From Clostridiales bacterium UBA1446 (GTDB taxonomy: Bacteria; Bacillota; Clostridia; Oscillospirales; Oscillospiraceae): a stretch of 8,825 bases of DNA. Under the pieces are notes generated by a model. The model was not told the origin of the DNA, searched no databases, and saw only the letters and a program-made list of their open reading frames with translations. The position numbers and the translations under genes were made by a program. Shown one piece after another: positions 1 through 8,304 of this stretch; position 1 is the first letter of the stretch, and every line of letters starts with the position of its first letter. The stretch covers positions 1-8,825 of the forward strand of contig DCTG01000184.1 of assembly GCA_002329245.1 (NCBI GenBank), given 5' to 3'.

Positions 1-1
1 G

Positions 2-499
2 GACGACAGCTTCCCCCCGATGGGATATCGCAACGACAAGAATGAAATCGTAGGGTTCGATATCGATATGGCCAAGGCGGTTTGCGAAAAGTTGGGCTGG
101 ACGCTTAAGCTGCAGCCTATTGACTGGGATGCCAAGGAACTGGAACTCAACTCCAAGAACATTGACTGCATCTGGAACGGCATGACCCTGACTGCCGAGC
201 GGCAGGAGAGCATGAGCTGCTCCGACGCGTACATGAAGAACGAGCAGGTGCTCGTTGTCAAATCCGATTCCGGCATCAGCTCCCAAGCGGACCTGAAGGG
301 CAAAAAGCTTGCGCTGCAGACCGGCTCCTCGGCGGAGGAAGCGTTGGACAGCAACGCCGAATTTAAAGCCAGCCTTGGCGAAGTCAACACCATGTCCGAC
401 AACATGACCTGCTTTATGGATCTGACGCAGGGCGGCGTGGATGCCGTTTTAGTCGACAGCATCGTGGCCGGCTGGTATATCACAACCGGCAACCTGTAA
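2..499 (+). CDS. Amino-acid ABC transporter substrate-binding protein, 5' partial and C-terminally short
   Basis: This is the 3' part of an extracellular solute-binding protein (SBP_bac_3 family) that would capture a polar amino acid and deliver it to the permease and ATPase encoded next. The frame is already open at the window start, so the signal peptide and first lobe strand lie upstream. Visible family hallmarks, in order, are SFPPMGY, GFDIDMAKAVCEKLG, the IDWDAK segment, NSKNIDCIWNGMT, YMKNEQVLVV, the lobe-crossing ADLKGKKLALQTGSSAEEAL and GGVDAVLVDSIVA. It then stops at TAA (497-499) just after WYITTGNL. Family members usually continue about 55-65 residues with an EYGIGF-type strand and the last helices that complete lobe 1. 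None of that is encoded downstream in any frame before the permease. The protein may therefore be a decayed or non-functional remnant. Substrate cannot be assigned from the sequence. Confidence 0.85.
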   Translation, partial: DDSFPPMGYRNDKNEIVGFDIDMAKAVCEKLGWTLKLQPIDWDAKELELNSKNIDCIWNGMTLTAERQESMSCSDAYMKNEQVLVVKSDSGISSQADLKGKKLALQTGSSAEEALDSNAEFKASLGEVNTMSDNMTCFMDLTQGGVDAVLVDSIVAGWYITTGNL

Positions 500-508
500 A
501 GAGCATGC

Positions 509-544
509 ATCGTCTGCGGGGCAGTGTGCAGCCCCGCAGACGAT
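509..544. repeat. Perfect 14-bp inverted repeat just after the binding-protein stop
   Basis: The arms 509-522 (ATCGTCTGCGGGGC) and 531-544 are exact reverse complements around an 8-base loop (AGTGTGCA). The RNA hairpin would be very stable and sits 10 bases after the stop codon. No T-run follows on the + strand, so it is not a canonical terminator. It could protect the 3' end of the upstream message, which is a common arrangement where a binding protein is made in excess of its permease. It could also be the end of a small repeat element. Confidence 0.75.
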
Positions 545-586
545 ACAAACTTAGGTCAGGTCCGCCCCAGTGTCAGGGCGCAAGGC

Positions 587-622
587 GAGCTTTGCCAAAA
601 GCAAAGCTCCAAACTCTTTTTT
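587..622 (+). terminator. Possible weak terminator hairpin between binding protein and permease
   Basis: GAGCTTTGC (587-595) and GCAAAGCTC (601-609) are perfect 9-bp arms around a 5-base loop (CAAAA). A six-T run lies at 617-622. That run is separated from the stem by seven bases, which is too far for a textbook intrinsic terminator. Partial termination or a message-stabilising role is plausible and would fit lower expression of the permease and ATPase. It is one of three perfect inverted repeats in this gap. Confidence 0.4.
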
Positions 623-643
623 GGGATTTCCGCAGCACCCGCT

Positions 644-675
644 CCGGCGAATCAATTGGAGATACTTTTCGCCGG
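644..675. repeat. Perfect 8-bp inverted repeat in the gap before the permease
   Basis: CCGGCGAA (644-651) and TTCGCCGG (668-675) are exact reverse complements with a 16-base loop. Together with the repeats at 509-544 and 587-609, and a smaller CGCCC/GGGCG pair at 563-567/576-580, most of the 500-758 gap can fold. I see no convincing promoter or protein-coding frame in the gap. The short frames there have no family resemblance. Confidence 0.6.
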
Positions 676-758
676 TGGTACCATAAGCGGATTTTCCGGC
701 TAATCGGGAACTGTGCTTTCCGATAAATTCCGCAAAAGACAACCCCGGGGAGGCGGCC

Positions 759-1412
759 ATGTCAAAGATTAATTTCGGTGTCCTGCTGCCTGCAATGATA
801 GATGGAACGATCACCTCGCTGGAAATCTTCTTTCTTACGCTCATCATCTCCCTGCCGCTCGGCCTTCTGGTGGCGGCCGGCCGTATGTCGAAATGGAAGA
901 TTATCCGCTGGCCGATCCAGGTCTATCTGCTCGTCATGCGTGGCACTCCGCTTATGCTTCAGCTTCTATTCTTTTATTTCGGTCCCTATTATATTTTCGG
1001 CATCACCGGAATCAACCGCTTTGCCGCGGCTATTGTGGCATTCGGTCTGAACTATTCCGCATATTTCGCGGAAATCTATCGCGGAGGAATCGAGTCCATT
1101 CCGCTTGGCCAGCATGAGGCGGCCGCTTCCTTGGGCTTTACCCGGAGACAGACTTTTTTCAAGATCATTCTCCCGCAGGTGATCAAACGGATTACTCCGC
1201 CGATGGGCAACGAGTTTATGACATTGGTAAAGGATACCGCCCTTGCCCAGGTCATCGCCGTTTCGGAACTCTTCGACGTCTCGGCCAAGGCCGCATCCGG
1301 CTATGTTTCAACCATTCCGTTTATCGTGGCCGCCATTTTCTATCTTGGGATGAATTTTTTCGTCGGCCAGGGCTTCCTTTGGGCGGAACGGAAATTAGAC
1401 TACTATCGATGA
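759..1412 (+). CDS. Polar amino-acid ABC transporter permease (HisM/GlnP type)
   Basis: This 217-residue membrane protein forms the translocation channel of the importer, probably as a homodimer because only one permease gene is present. It has about five hydrophobic segments (near residues 20-41, 53-75, 87-107, 150-170 and 186-206). It carries the family signature [11 protein letters not shown] (61-71) and the cytoplasmic EAA loop (EAAASLGF at 120-127, with the ILP at 137-139) that docks on the ATPase. Length and motif spacing are normal, so this gene looks intact even though the binding protein upstream is short. The ATG at 759 follows GGGGAGG (747-753) by five bases. The stop TGA (1410-1412) lies 14 bases before the ATPase start, indicating one transcript. 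The general class is secure, but the transported amino acid is not determinable. Confidence 0.93.
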   Translation: MSKINFGVLLPAMIDGTITSLEIFFLTLIISLPLGLLVAAGRMSKWKIIRWPIQVYLLVMRGTPLMLQLLFFYFGPYYIFGITGINRFAAAIVAFGLNYSAYFAEIYRGGIESIPLGQHEAAASLGFTRRQTFFKIILPQVIKRITPPMGNEFMTLVKDTALAQVIAVSELFDVSAKAASGYVSTIPFIVAAIFYLGMNFFVGQGFLWAERKLDYYR

Positions 1413-1426
1413 AGAGGGAGCATGTT

Positions 1427-2203
1427 ATGGAAATCCTGTCGGTAAAAAACTTATGTAAAAGTTTCCAACACAACAAGGTTCTCAATGACATCTCCCTAAC
1501 GGTCAGCCAAGGGGAAGTACTCGCAATCATCGGTCCATCCGGCTCCGGAAAATCCACGTTGCTGCGCTGTATCAACCAGTTTGAAACCGTAGACAGCGGC
1601 GAAATTAATGTGTGCGGGCAACGGATGGTGCATACGGACGCCGAAACGGGCAATGCTGTATACGCCGATAAAGGTACGCTCCGGCGCATTCGGCTGATGA
1701 TCGGACTTGTGTTTCAGAATTTCAATCTCTTTCCTCACTTTACCGTACTGCGGAACATCACGGAAGCGCCTGTCAGCGTACTCGGAAAAAGCCGCGCGGA
1801 AGCGGAGGAAAAGGCAAGAGAGCTTCTTAAGAAAATGGGACTTTCCGAAAAGGAGAACGCCTACCCGTATCAGCTTTCCGGAGGACAGCAGCAGCGGGTA
1901 TCCATCGCCCGGGCGATGGCGCTTTCTCCCAAAATACTTTTTTTTGACGAACCCACCAGCGCCCTTGACCCGGAACTGACCGGCGAAATCTTGAAGGTGA
2001 TCCGATCCCTCGCGGAGGAACACATGACAATGGTCATCGTGACGCACGAGATGCTTTTTGCCCGGGAGGTCGCCGACCGCGTCATATTTATGGACGGAGG
2101 AATCATAATCGAAGAAGGCAGCCCGGAGCAAGTCTTCGACGCGCCGCTTGAGGAACGGACCAAACAGTTCCTTCTCCGCTACTCCGGCTTGGGCGACCAT
2201 TAA
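1427..2203 (+). CDS. Amino-acid ABC transporter ATP-binding protein (GlnQ/HisP type)
   Basis: This 258-residue cytoplasmic ATPase powers the importer. All nucleotide-binding motifs are present: Walker [10 protein letters not shown] (36-44), Q-loop glutamine at 97 (FQNFNLFPH), signature LSGGQ (150-154), Walker B ILFFDEP (170-176) followed by the D-loop SALD, and the switch histidine at 207. QNFNLFPH and the EAPVSVLG stretch are typical of the polar amino-acid subfamily. ATG 1427 is chosen because AGAGGGAG (1413-1420) lies six bases upstream and the family begins near MEILSVKNL. An in-frame ATG at 1409 overlaps the permease stop and has no ribosome site of its own. Compared with common homologues it has a slightly longer insert near residues 66-84 ([15 protein letters not shown]), which is within family variation. 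Catalytically it looks intact. Confidence 0.94.
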   Translation: MEILSVKNLCKSFQHNKVLNDISLTVSQGEVLAIIGPSGSGKSTLLRCINQFETVDSGEINVCGQRMVHTDAETGNAVYADKGTLRRIRLMIGLVFQNFNLFPHFTVLRNITEAPVSVLGKSRAEAEEKARELLKKMGLSEKENAYPYQLSGGQQQRVSIARAMALSPKILFFDEPTSALDPELTGEILKVIRSLAEEHMTMVIVTHEMLFAREVADRVIFMDGGIIIEEGSPEQVFDAPLEERTKQFLLRYSGLGDH

Positions 2204-2258
2204 GGCCCCCGCCACAACTCGGAAATATCACTGCTTGCAGAATGGAAAGGACGTACAC

Positions 2259-2666
2259 ATGAACGAGAAAATCTGCATTGAAGAAATCAAAATGGATGAT
2301 AACACCCCGCTGGAACATCTCAATATGGGGCGTATGGTTGTCGGAGCGGCCAAGGAGGAAATCCTGTACATGATCGACAGCGGCTCCCGGTACGACGTTT
2401 TTGTCCATATCCCCGGAACTCCCGAAGGCAGGCGCAACTTTATTCCGAAATCCGACCACAGCGACGCCCTCGTCCGCAATCTCTGTAAAATTGCGGAAAA
2501 CCTGTATTCCGTGGAATACGACAAAAGCTTTGACTTAAACAGCGTCCTTGTCGCCGCGGAACGGGCGGTCCTCAGTGTACGTCCGCCGGAAACGATTGAA
2601 TTTTTCATTCCGAGCAAGAAAGAAGATAAGAAGGAAGCGAAAGAGGGCAAAATAGAGCAGGAATGA
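2259..2666 (+). CDS. Hypothetical protein, 135 aa, acidic/basic tail
   Basis: I do not recognise this protein. It is soluble-looking, with no signal peptide or membrane segment. The body (about 1-118) seems mixed alpha/beta, with hydrophobic strands such as RYDVFVHIPG (44-53) and TIEFFIP (112-118) and an amphipathic helix around DALVRNLCKIAENLY (69-83). The tail (119-135) is almost all Lys/Glu and probably disordered. The start is ATG 2259, because AAAGGA (2246-2251) lies seven bases before it and the upstream in-frame extension would run back into the ATPase gene. It follows the ATPase by 55 bases with no visible promoter, so it is likely co-transcribed with the transporter. The next gene block has its own promoter. 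Codon use resembles the neighbours, arguing for a real gene. A regulatory or accessory role for the transporter would be a guess. Confidence 0.75.
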   Translation: MNEKICIEEIKMDDNTPLEHLNMGRMVVGAAKEEILYMIDSGSRYDVFVHIPGTPEGRRNFIPKSDHSDALVRNLCKIAENLYSVEYDKSFDLNSVLVAAERAVLSVRPPETIEFFIPSKKEDKKEAKEGKIEQE

Positions 2667-2714
2667 ATGGATTCCCCCTAATGGCCTCTCTTTCCGCATT
2701 GAAAAAAGAAATGC

Positions 2715-2743
2715 TTGCATTTTCATCCATTTGATGATATACT
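2715..2743 (+). promoter_or_regulatory. Sigma-A promoter for the rimP-nusA-infB operon
   Basis: TTGCAT (2715-2720) and TATACT (2738-2743) are separated by exactly 17 bases, close to the TTGACA/TATAAT consensus. Transcription would start near 2749-2751, giving a leader of about 110 bases before rimP. It lies in the only sizeable gap (2667-2861) upstream of the operon. A small palindrome AAATGC-TT-GCATTT (2709-2722) covers the -35 box; whether a protein binds there is unknown. Confidence 0.8.
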
Positions 2744-2781
2744 GAGCCTGTTCTTGGCAACTATGCGGAGTGTTTGACTGG

Positions 2782-2806
2782 AGAGTGGGGATTCCCCACT
2801 CTTTTT
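2782..2806 (+). terminator. Intrinsic terminator/attenuator in the rimP leader
   Basis: AGAGTGGGG (2782-2790) pairs perfectly with CCCCACTCT (2794-2802) around a three-base loop (ATT), and five T residues (2802-2806) follow directly. It lies about 30 bases downstream of the predicted transcription start and about 55 bases before the rimP ATG, so it would stop transcripts before the operon. The T-run is short, as expected of a factor-assisted terminator. In Bacillus subtilis, to my recollection, nusA expression is autoregulated through a NusA-dependent leader terminator, and this could be the equivalent. Alternatively it terminates readthrough from the transporter block. Confidence 0.75.
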
Positions 2807-2861
2807 CACGGCAATTTAAGCGGCGTTATAACTGCCAGTTTATGTAAAATCGAGGGAAGAA

Positions 2862-3317
2862 ATGAAGAAGATTGCGGAAATTACCGCCCAGCTTGCCGCC
2901 CCCGTCGCCGCCGAACTTGGCTGTACCGTCTGGGACGTAGAATATGTCAAGGAGGCTGGAACTTGGTACCTGCGCCTCTATCTCGACGCGCCCGGAGGCG
3001 TAACCATTGACCAGTGTGAGTCCGTAAGCCGTCGGGTCAGCGAACTGTTAGACGATCTGGATCCGATTGAGGGAAGCTATATTTTTGAGGTTTCCTCACC
3101 CGGCCTCAACCGTGTTCTGAAGCGCCCCTCCGATTTCGAACGGTTTATGGGCAGCCTTGTCACGGTCCGTTTGTACCGCGCGCGGAACGGAAAAAAAGAA
3201 ATCACAGGCGCACTGACGGGCTTTGAGTCGGGCAACGTGCTTCTGACAGTGGACGGAACGCAGCTTTGGCTCGATAAAAGCGAGGTTGCGCAGGTACGTC
3301 TGTATGTGGAATGGTAA
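2862..3317 (+). CDS. rimP: Ribosome maturation factor RimP
   Basis: RimP binds the immature 30S subunit and helps assemble the central pseudoknot and S12 region. The 151-residue length is standard. The N-terminal domain carries the GCTVWDVEYVKEAGTWYLRLYLD stretch in two parts (residues 20-42) and the GVTIDQCESVSRRVSELLD segment (46-64). The signature DPI...Y.FEVSSPGLNRVLKRP (67-89) is unmistakable. The C-terminal SH3-like domain spans roughly 93-151 (RLYRARNGKKEITGAL, then a terminal VRLYVEW). The ATG at 2862 follows AGGGA (2853-2857) by four bases, slightly tight. It is the first gene after the promoter and leader terminator and precedes nusA by 84 bases, the usual Firmicutes order. Confidence 0.96.
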   Translation: MKKIAEITAQLAAPVAAELGCTVWDVEYVKEAGTWYLRLYLDAPGGVTIDQCESVSRRVSELLDDLDPIEGSYIFEVSSPGLNRVLKRPSDFERFMGSLVTVRLYRARNGKKEITGALTGFESGNVLLTVDGTQLWLDKSEVAQVRLYVEW

Positions 3318-3359
3318 ACGGCAAGAACAGCCGCGAAGAATAGCGAATAAGCAAGGCGG

Positions 3360-3386
3360 AGGGGAGTCACTGTTTCCCCTGCCCTG
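3360..3386 (+). other. Hairpin in the rimP-nusA gap with CCCTGCCCTG
   Basis: AGGGGA (3360-3365) pairs with TCCCCT (3375-3380) around a nine-base loop. Flanking GGC/GCC bases can add pairs with a two-base bulge. No T-run follows, so it is not a terminator. The ten-base string CCCTGCCCTG at 3377-3386 overlaps the right arm and recurs in the hairpin after nusA. The nusA ribosome site lies about ten bases downstream, so an effect on nusA translation or on mRNA processing is conceivable. Confidence 0.4.
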
Positions 3387-3401
3387 TAGGAAACGGGAGA
3401 G

Positions 3402-4475
3402 ATGAGCAACATGAATGCCGAGTTTTTTTCCGCGATTGAGCAAATTGAAAAAGAAAAGGGAATCCCGAAAGAATATATGTTAGAAAAAATCACGCAGGCT
3501 CTGACGACCGCCTTTCGCCGGGACAACGAGGCTGCGGCTTCCAATTTGACAGTTGAACTCGATCCGGCCGTAAAAGAGATTCGATTGTATGTAAAAAAAG
3601 AGGTCGCCGACCCGGTGGAAAATCCCGCGCTGCAGATTTCGGTGGACGAAGCGCGCGCTATCAATGGTTCGGCGGAGCCCGGGGATATCATCAAGATGGA
3701 GATAAAAACAAAGGAATTTGGCCGCATCGCCGCTCAAACCGCCCGTCAGGTTATTATTCAGGGAATCCGCGAGGCGGAGCGAAGCATCATTTTCGATGAA
3801 TTCACCTCTAAGGAGCATGAGATTCTTACGGGCGTCGTCAGCCGTATTGATTTGCGCACCGGAAACGCATCCATCCGGATTGGCAGCGGCACAGAGACGA
3901 CGGAAGCGCTGCTTGCAGTCGGGGAACAGGTCCGCGGCGAACGGATTGCCGAGGGCGATCGCCTGAAGGTCTATGTCGTCGAAGTCCGCAAATCCACGCG
4001 CGGCCCTCAGGTTCTCCTGTCCCGCACCCATCCGGGACTCGTAAAGCGGCTTTTTGAGCTCGAGGTTCCGGAAATCTTTGACGGCACGGTACAAATTAAA
4101 AGCATTGCCCGCGAAGCGGGAAGCCGGACAAAAATTGCCGTCTGGTCCGACGATCCGAACGTCGATCCGATCGGAGCCTGCGTTGGTCCCCGCGGAGGCC
4201 GCGTCAACAGCATCGTATCGGAACTCCACGGCGAAAAGGTCGATATCATAAAATACAGCGAAGACCCGCGGGAATATATCGCATCCGCCCTTTCGCCCGC
4301 AGACGTTTTGGATGTGGAACTGCTTGCGGAAGGGAAAAGCTGCCGCGTTCTGGTGCCAGACGACCAGCTTTCGCTCGCAATCGGCAAGGAGGGGCAAAAC
4401 GCGCGGCTCGCTGCCCGGCTTACCGGTTATAAGATTGACATCAAGCCGGAAAGCTATGAATCCGAATCCGAATAA
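3402..4475 (+). CDS. nusA: Transcription elongation/termination factor NusA
   Basis: NusA rides on RNA polymerase and the emerging RNA, modulating pausing, hairpin-dependent termination and antitermination. The 357-residue protein has the compact Firmicutes form: N-terminal polymerase-binding domain (about 1-130), S1 domain (about 139-200, starting ILTGVVSRID), KH1 (about 205-285, with the GPRGGRVN loop at 262-269) and KH2 (about 290-347, with the GKEG loop at 328-331). It lacks the C-terminal acidic repeats of proteobacterial NusA, which is normal here. The start is uncertain by three codons. ATG 3402 has GGGAG (3395-3399) only two bases away. ATG 3411 has it eleven bases away, but family members usually begin at MNAEFF, which would be 3411. 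It is preceded and followed by small hairpins, and its operon's leader terminator offers a route to autoregulation. Confidence 0.96.
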   Translation: MSNMNAEFFSAIEQIEKEKGIPKEYMLEKITQALTTAFRRDNEAAASNLTVELDPAVKEIRLYVKKEVADPVENPALQISVDEARAINGSAEPGDIIKMEIKTKEFGRIAAQTARQVIIQGIREAERSIIFDEFTSKEHEILTGVVSRIDLRTGNASIRIGSGTETTEALLAVGEQVRGERIAEGDRLKVYVVEVRKSTRGPQVLLSRTHPGLVKRLFELEVPEIFDGTVQIKSIAREAGSRTKIAVWSDDPNVDPIGACVGPRGGRVNSIVSELHGEKVDIIKYSEDPREYIASALSPADVLDVELLAEGKSCRVLVPDDQLSLAIGKEGQNARLAARLTGYKIDIKPESYESESE

Positions 4476-4513
4476 AACCCTACCGCTTGTGTGTTGCAGG
4501 GTTTTCACCCTGC
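4474..4513 (+). other. Two competing hairpins between nusA and rnpM
   Basis: AAAACCCT (4474-4481, overlapping the last bases of nusA) pairs with AGGGTTTT (4498-4505) over a 16-base loop. The alternative stem GCAGGGT (4496-4502) with ACCCTGC (4507-4513), loop TTTC, uses some of the same bases, so the two cannot form together. The second stem's right arm runs into CCCTGCCCTG (4508-4517), the same ten bases seen before nusA. There is no proper T-run after either stem. A processing or stability role is possible, though chance folding cannot be excluded. Confidence 0.4.
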
Positions 4514-4530
4514 CCTGATTCCGGACGGAA

Positions 4531-4536
4531 AGGAGG
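4531..4536 (+). promoter_or_regulatory. Ribosome binding site fixing the TTG start of rnpM
   Basis: AGGAGG, inside the longer AAAGGAGGAG (4529-4538), is the strongest ribosome site in the operon. It lies ten bases from TTG 4547 (eight if the GGAG at 4535-4538 is used). A nearer ATG at 4540 is in another frame whose product matches nothing, so the TTG is the supported start. Confidence 0.7.
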
Positions 4537-4546
4537 AGAATGCTAC

Positions 4547-4840
4547 TTGCCGAAAAAAATTCCCATGCGCCAGTGTGTCGGCTGCCGGACCATGAAACCG
4601 AAACGGGAACTGATTCGGGTCGTGAACTCTCCCGAAGGCGTGGTCTCTTTGGATTTCAAAGGAAAAAATCCCGGGCGGGGAGCCTATATCTGTTACGACC
4701 CGGAATGTCTGAAAAAAGCGCAGAAAACACGTGCGCTTGAACGAGCCTTCGACAAGCCGATTCCCTCCGACGTTTATGCCGGTCTTGAAGCGCAGCTACT
4801 TGCGCAAGCCGGTCCGAAAAAGGAGGGGCAGAGCGGATGA
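4547..4840 (+). CDS. rnpM: RNase P modulator RnpM (YlxR family RNA-binding protein)
   Basis: This 97-residue protein belongs to the YlxR (DUF448) family, encoded between nusA and infB in most Firmicutes. In B. subtilis the homologue has been reported to bind and modulate RNase P RNA, hence rnpM. The diagnostic N-terminus KIPMRQCVGCRTMKPKRELIR (4-24) and the GRGAYICYDPECLKKAQ segment (43-59) are both present. The four cysteines (10, 13, 49, 54) sit in the usual CxxC...C....C layout. The predicted start is TTG 4547, because the family begins at MPKKIPMR and a very strong ribosome site precedes it; extension upstream runs through the hairpin region. The gene ends in an ATGA overlap with ylxQ (4837-4840), implying translational coupling of two small RNA-binding proteins. 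Confidence 0.92.
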   Translation: MPKKIPMRQCVGCRTMKPKRELIRVVNSPEGVVSLDFKGKNPGRGAYICYDPECLKKAQKTRALERAFDKPIPSDVYAGLEAQLLAQAGPKKEGQSG

Positions 4841-5280
4841 ACGAAAATGACATCCTGCGCTTTATCGGCCTTGCTAAAAAAGCGGGACATCTTGAGATCG
4901 GGGAGGAACCGGTGGCCTCGGCCGCGCGTTCGCATGCAGCGAGGCTGTTTTTGGTCGCATCAGATGCATCCGAAAATACGGCGCGCAGGGCCATGCGCTT
5001 TCAGGGAACCGGAAAAACCGTACTCTTCCGGCTTCCGTATACCAAAGAGGAGCTGGGAGATATCACCGGTCGCGGCGCATGCGCGCTTTTAGCTCTGACA
5101 GACATCGGGTTTGCTTCCTCCCTGGCCGATAAATTGGAATCATTATCGCCGGATCAATACGGGGAAGGCGCCGCCCAGCTGCGCATGCAGCTAAAAAGCG
5201 CCGTTTTACGGCGCCAGGAAAAAGCACGGCACGAAAACAAACGAAGGCAGGGAAAACGCCTTCCGGGCAGGGAACAATAG
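4837..5280 (+). CDS. ylxQ: L7Ae-like RNA-binding protein YlxQ with basic C-terminal extension
   Basis: YlxQ proteins share the L7Ae/L30e fold; the B. subtilis homologue binds kink-turn RNA, though its cellular role is unclear. The fold occupies about residues 1-102: FIGLAKKAGHLEIG (9-22), the central strand ARLFLVASDASENTARR (35-51) and ELGDITGRGACALLALTDIGFA (72-93, two motifs together). Typical family members are about 100 residues. This one is 147, with a highly charged tail (about 114-147) rich in Arg and Lys (VLRRQEKARHENKRRQGKR), presumably an extra nucleic-acid-binding arm. The start ATG overlaps the rnpM stop by four bases, and GGAGGGG (4822-4828) lies upstream. The stop is TAG 5278. 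The same frame then stays open to 5460, past the infB start, which is probably fortuitous. Confidence 0.9.
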   Translation: MNENDILRFIGLAKKAGHLEIGEEPVASAARSHAARLFLVASDASENTARRAMRFQGTGKTVLFRLPYTKEELGDITGRGACALLALTDIGFASSLADKLESLSPDQYGEGAAQLRMQLKSAVLRRQEKARHENKRRQGKRLPGREQ

Positions 5281-5398
5281 CGTGCTGCGACACAAAATTT
5301 AAACAAACGTGGAGAAACTGTGGGATATGGCGGGGAGCGCGTAAATCCCATGACCGGAGCGCCGCAAGGTCCCCGGGAAGCTATGGAGGTGGCTTTAT
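5281..5398 (+). other. 118-base ylxQ-infB gap
   Basis: I see no promoter or terminator here. A six-base inverted repeat (TGGGAT 5321-5326 with ATCCCA 5345-5350) could form a weak hairpin. The ylxQ reading frame remains open through the whole gap after its TAG. In that frame an ATG at 5350 would give a 36-residue product overlapping infB out of frame, but it has no ribosome site of its own. A GTG at 5320 in the same frame has GGAG (5311-5314) five bases upstream, giving a possible 46-residue product with no known family. Confidence 0.35.
5385..5390 (+). promoter_or_regulatory. Ribosome binding site fixing the TTG start of infB
   Basis: GGAGGT lies eight bases before TTG 5399, which is optimal spacing. 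The next in-frame ATG (5411) would be 20 bases away. The family's conserved [13 protein letters not shown] begins at that ATG, so only four residues hinge on the choice, but the ribosome site favours the TTG. Confidence 0.7.
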
Positions 5399-7813
<2,415 letters not shown>

Positions 7814-7923
7814 GCGGGTCCGCACAACAGTACGCAGGATCCCGGCTCGTTTCGCCTTTGCTCCATTCTCACGTCCGATTGAATTCATATCTCATTCGCC
7901 TTCGGCAATGCAGGAGAATAAAT
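7814..7923 (+). other. 110-base infB-rbfA gap
   Basis: No promoter or T-tailed terminator is evident. A small hairpin, CATTCGCC (7893-7900) against GGCAATG (7904-7910) with one bulged C and a three-base loop, ends just before the rbfA ribosome site AGGAG (7912-7916). It could modulate rbfA translation, but it is short and may be fortuitous. Confidence 0.3.
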
Positions 7924-8304
7924 ATGGCTGGAAACCGCATCGGCAGAATCAATGAAGAAATCATGCGAGAGCTTTCGGCGCTGATCCGAACTCTGAAGGA
8001 TCCGCGCGTGCAGGGCATGGTGAGCATAACCCGCGTGGACACCAGCGCCGACTTGCGCTATGCCCGCGTATTTGTCAGCGTTCTGAACAAAGGTGATTCG
8101 CGGGAAGTGTTCAAGGGTCTTCGTTCTGCCTCCGGCTGGCTGCGGCGCTCTCTTGGCATAAATCTTTCTCTTCGCTATACGCCGGAACTGATCTTCGAAC
8201 CGGACGACTCGATTGACCGCGGCTCTCATATCCTTGAAATACTGCGTGATATTGAGGACAAAAACCGCACCGGACAGGACCTGAAGAAGGATGAGGAAGA
8301 ATGA
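7924..8304 (+). CDS. rbfA: 30S ribosome-binding factor RbfA
   Basis: RbfA is a small KH-fold protein that binds 16S rRNA near helix 1/45 during late 30S maturation, acting in the same pathway as RimP upstream. The 126-residue length fits the family. Clear motifs are NRIGRINEEIMRELSALI (4-21), LKDPRVQGMVSITRVDTS (24-41), DLRYARVFVSVL (43-54) and the C-terminal LRYTPELIFEPDDSIDRG (83-100) before a short charged tail. ATG 7924 is supported by AGGAG (7912-7916) seven bases upstream and by the family N-terminus. An in-frame TTG at 7858 would add 22 residues of unlike composition with no ribosome site. Its stop overlaps the nrnA start as ATGA (8301-8304), indicating coupled translation. Confidence 0.95.
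   Translation: MAGNRIGRINEEIMRELSALIRTLKDPRVQGMVSITRVDTSADLRYARVFVSVLNKGDSREVFKGLRSASGWLRRSLGINLSLRYTPELIFEPDDSIDRGSHILEILRDIEDKNRTGQDLKKDEEE

Noticed and set aside
656..684. Possible promoter TTGGAG-17-TACCAT before the permease
   Set aside because: Only three of six and four of six bases match the consensus hexamers, and the boxes lie within an inverted repeat, so the evidence is too weak.
505..726. Short + strand frame of 73 codons after the binding protein
   Set aside because: It runs through two inverted repeats, has no ribosome site, and does not encode the missing binding-protein C-terminus.
1496..2215. Open frame of 239 codons on the minus strand opposite the ATPase gene
   Set aside because: It is a shadow of a gene with all ABC ATPase motifs and has no recognisable domain.
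2774..3010. TTG-started frame overlapping the rimP leader and rimP
   Set aside because: It starts inside the terminator region, lacks a ribosome site and is out of frame with the conserved rimP.
3480..4508. Open frame of 342 codons on the minus strand opposite nusA
   Set aside because: It lies wholly antisense to a clearly conserved gene, has no family resemblance, and its length follows from the codon bias of nusA.
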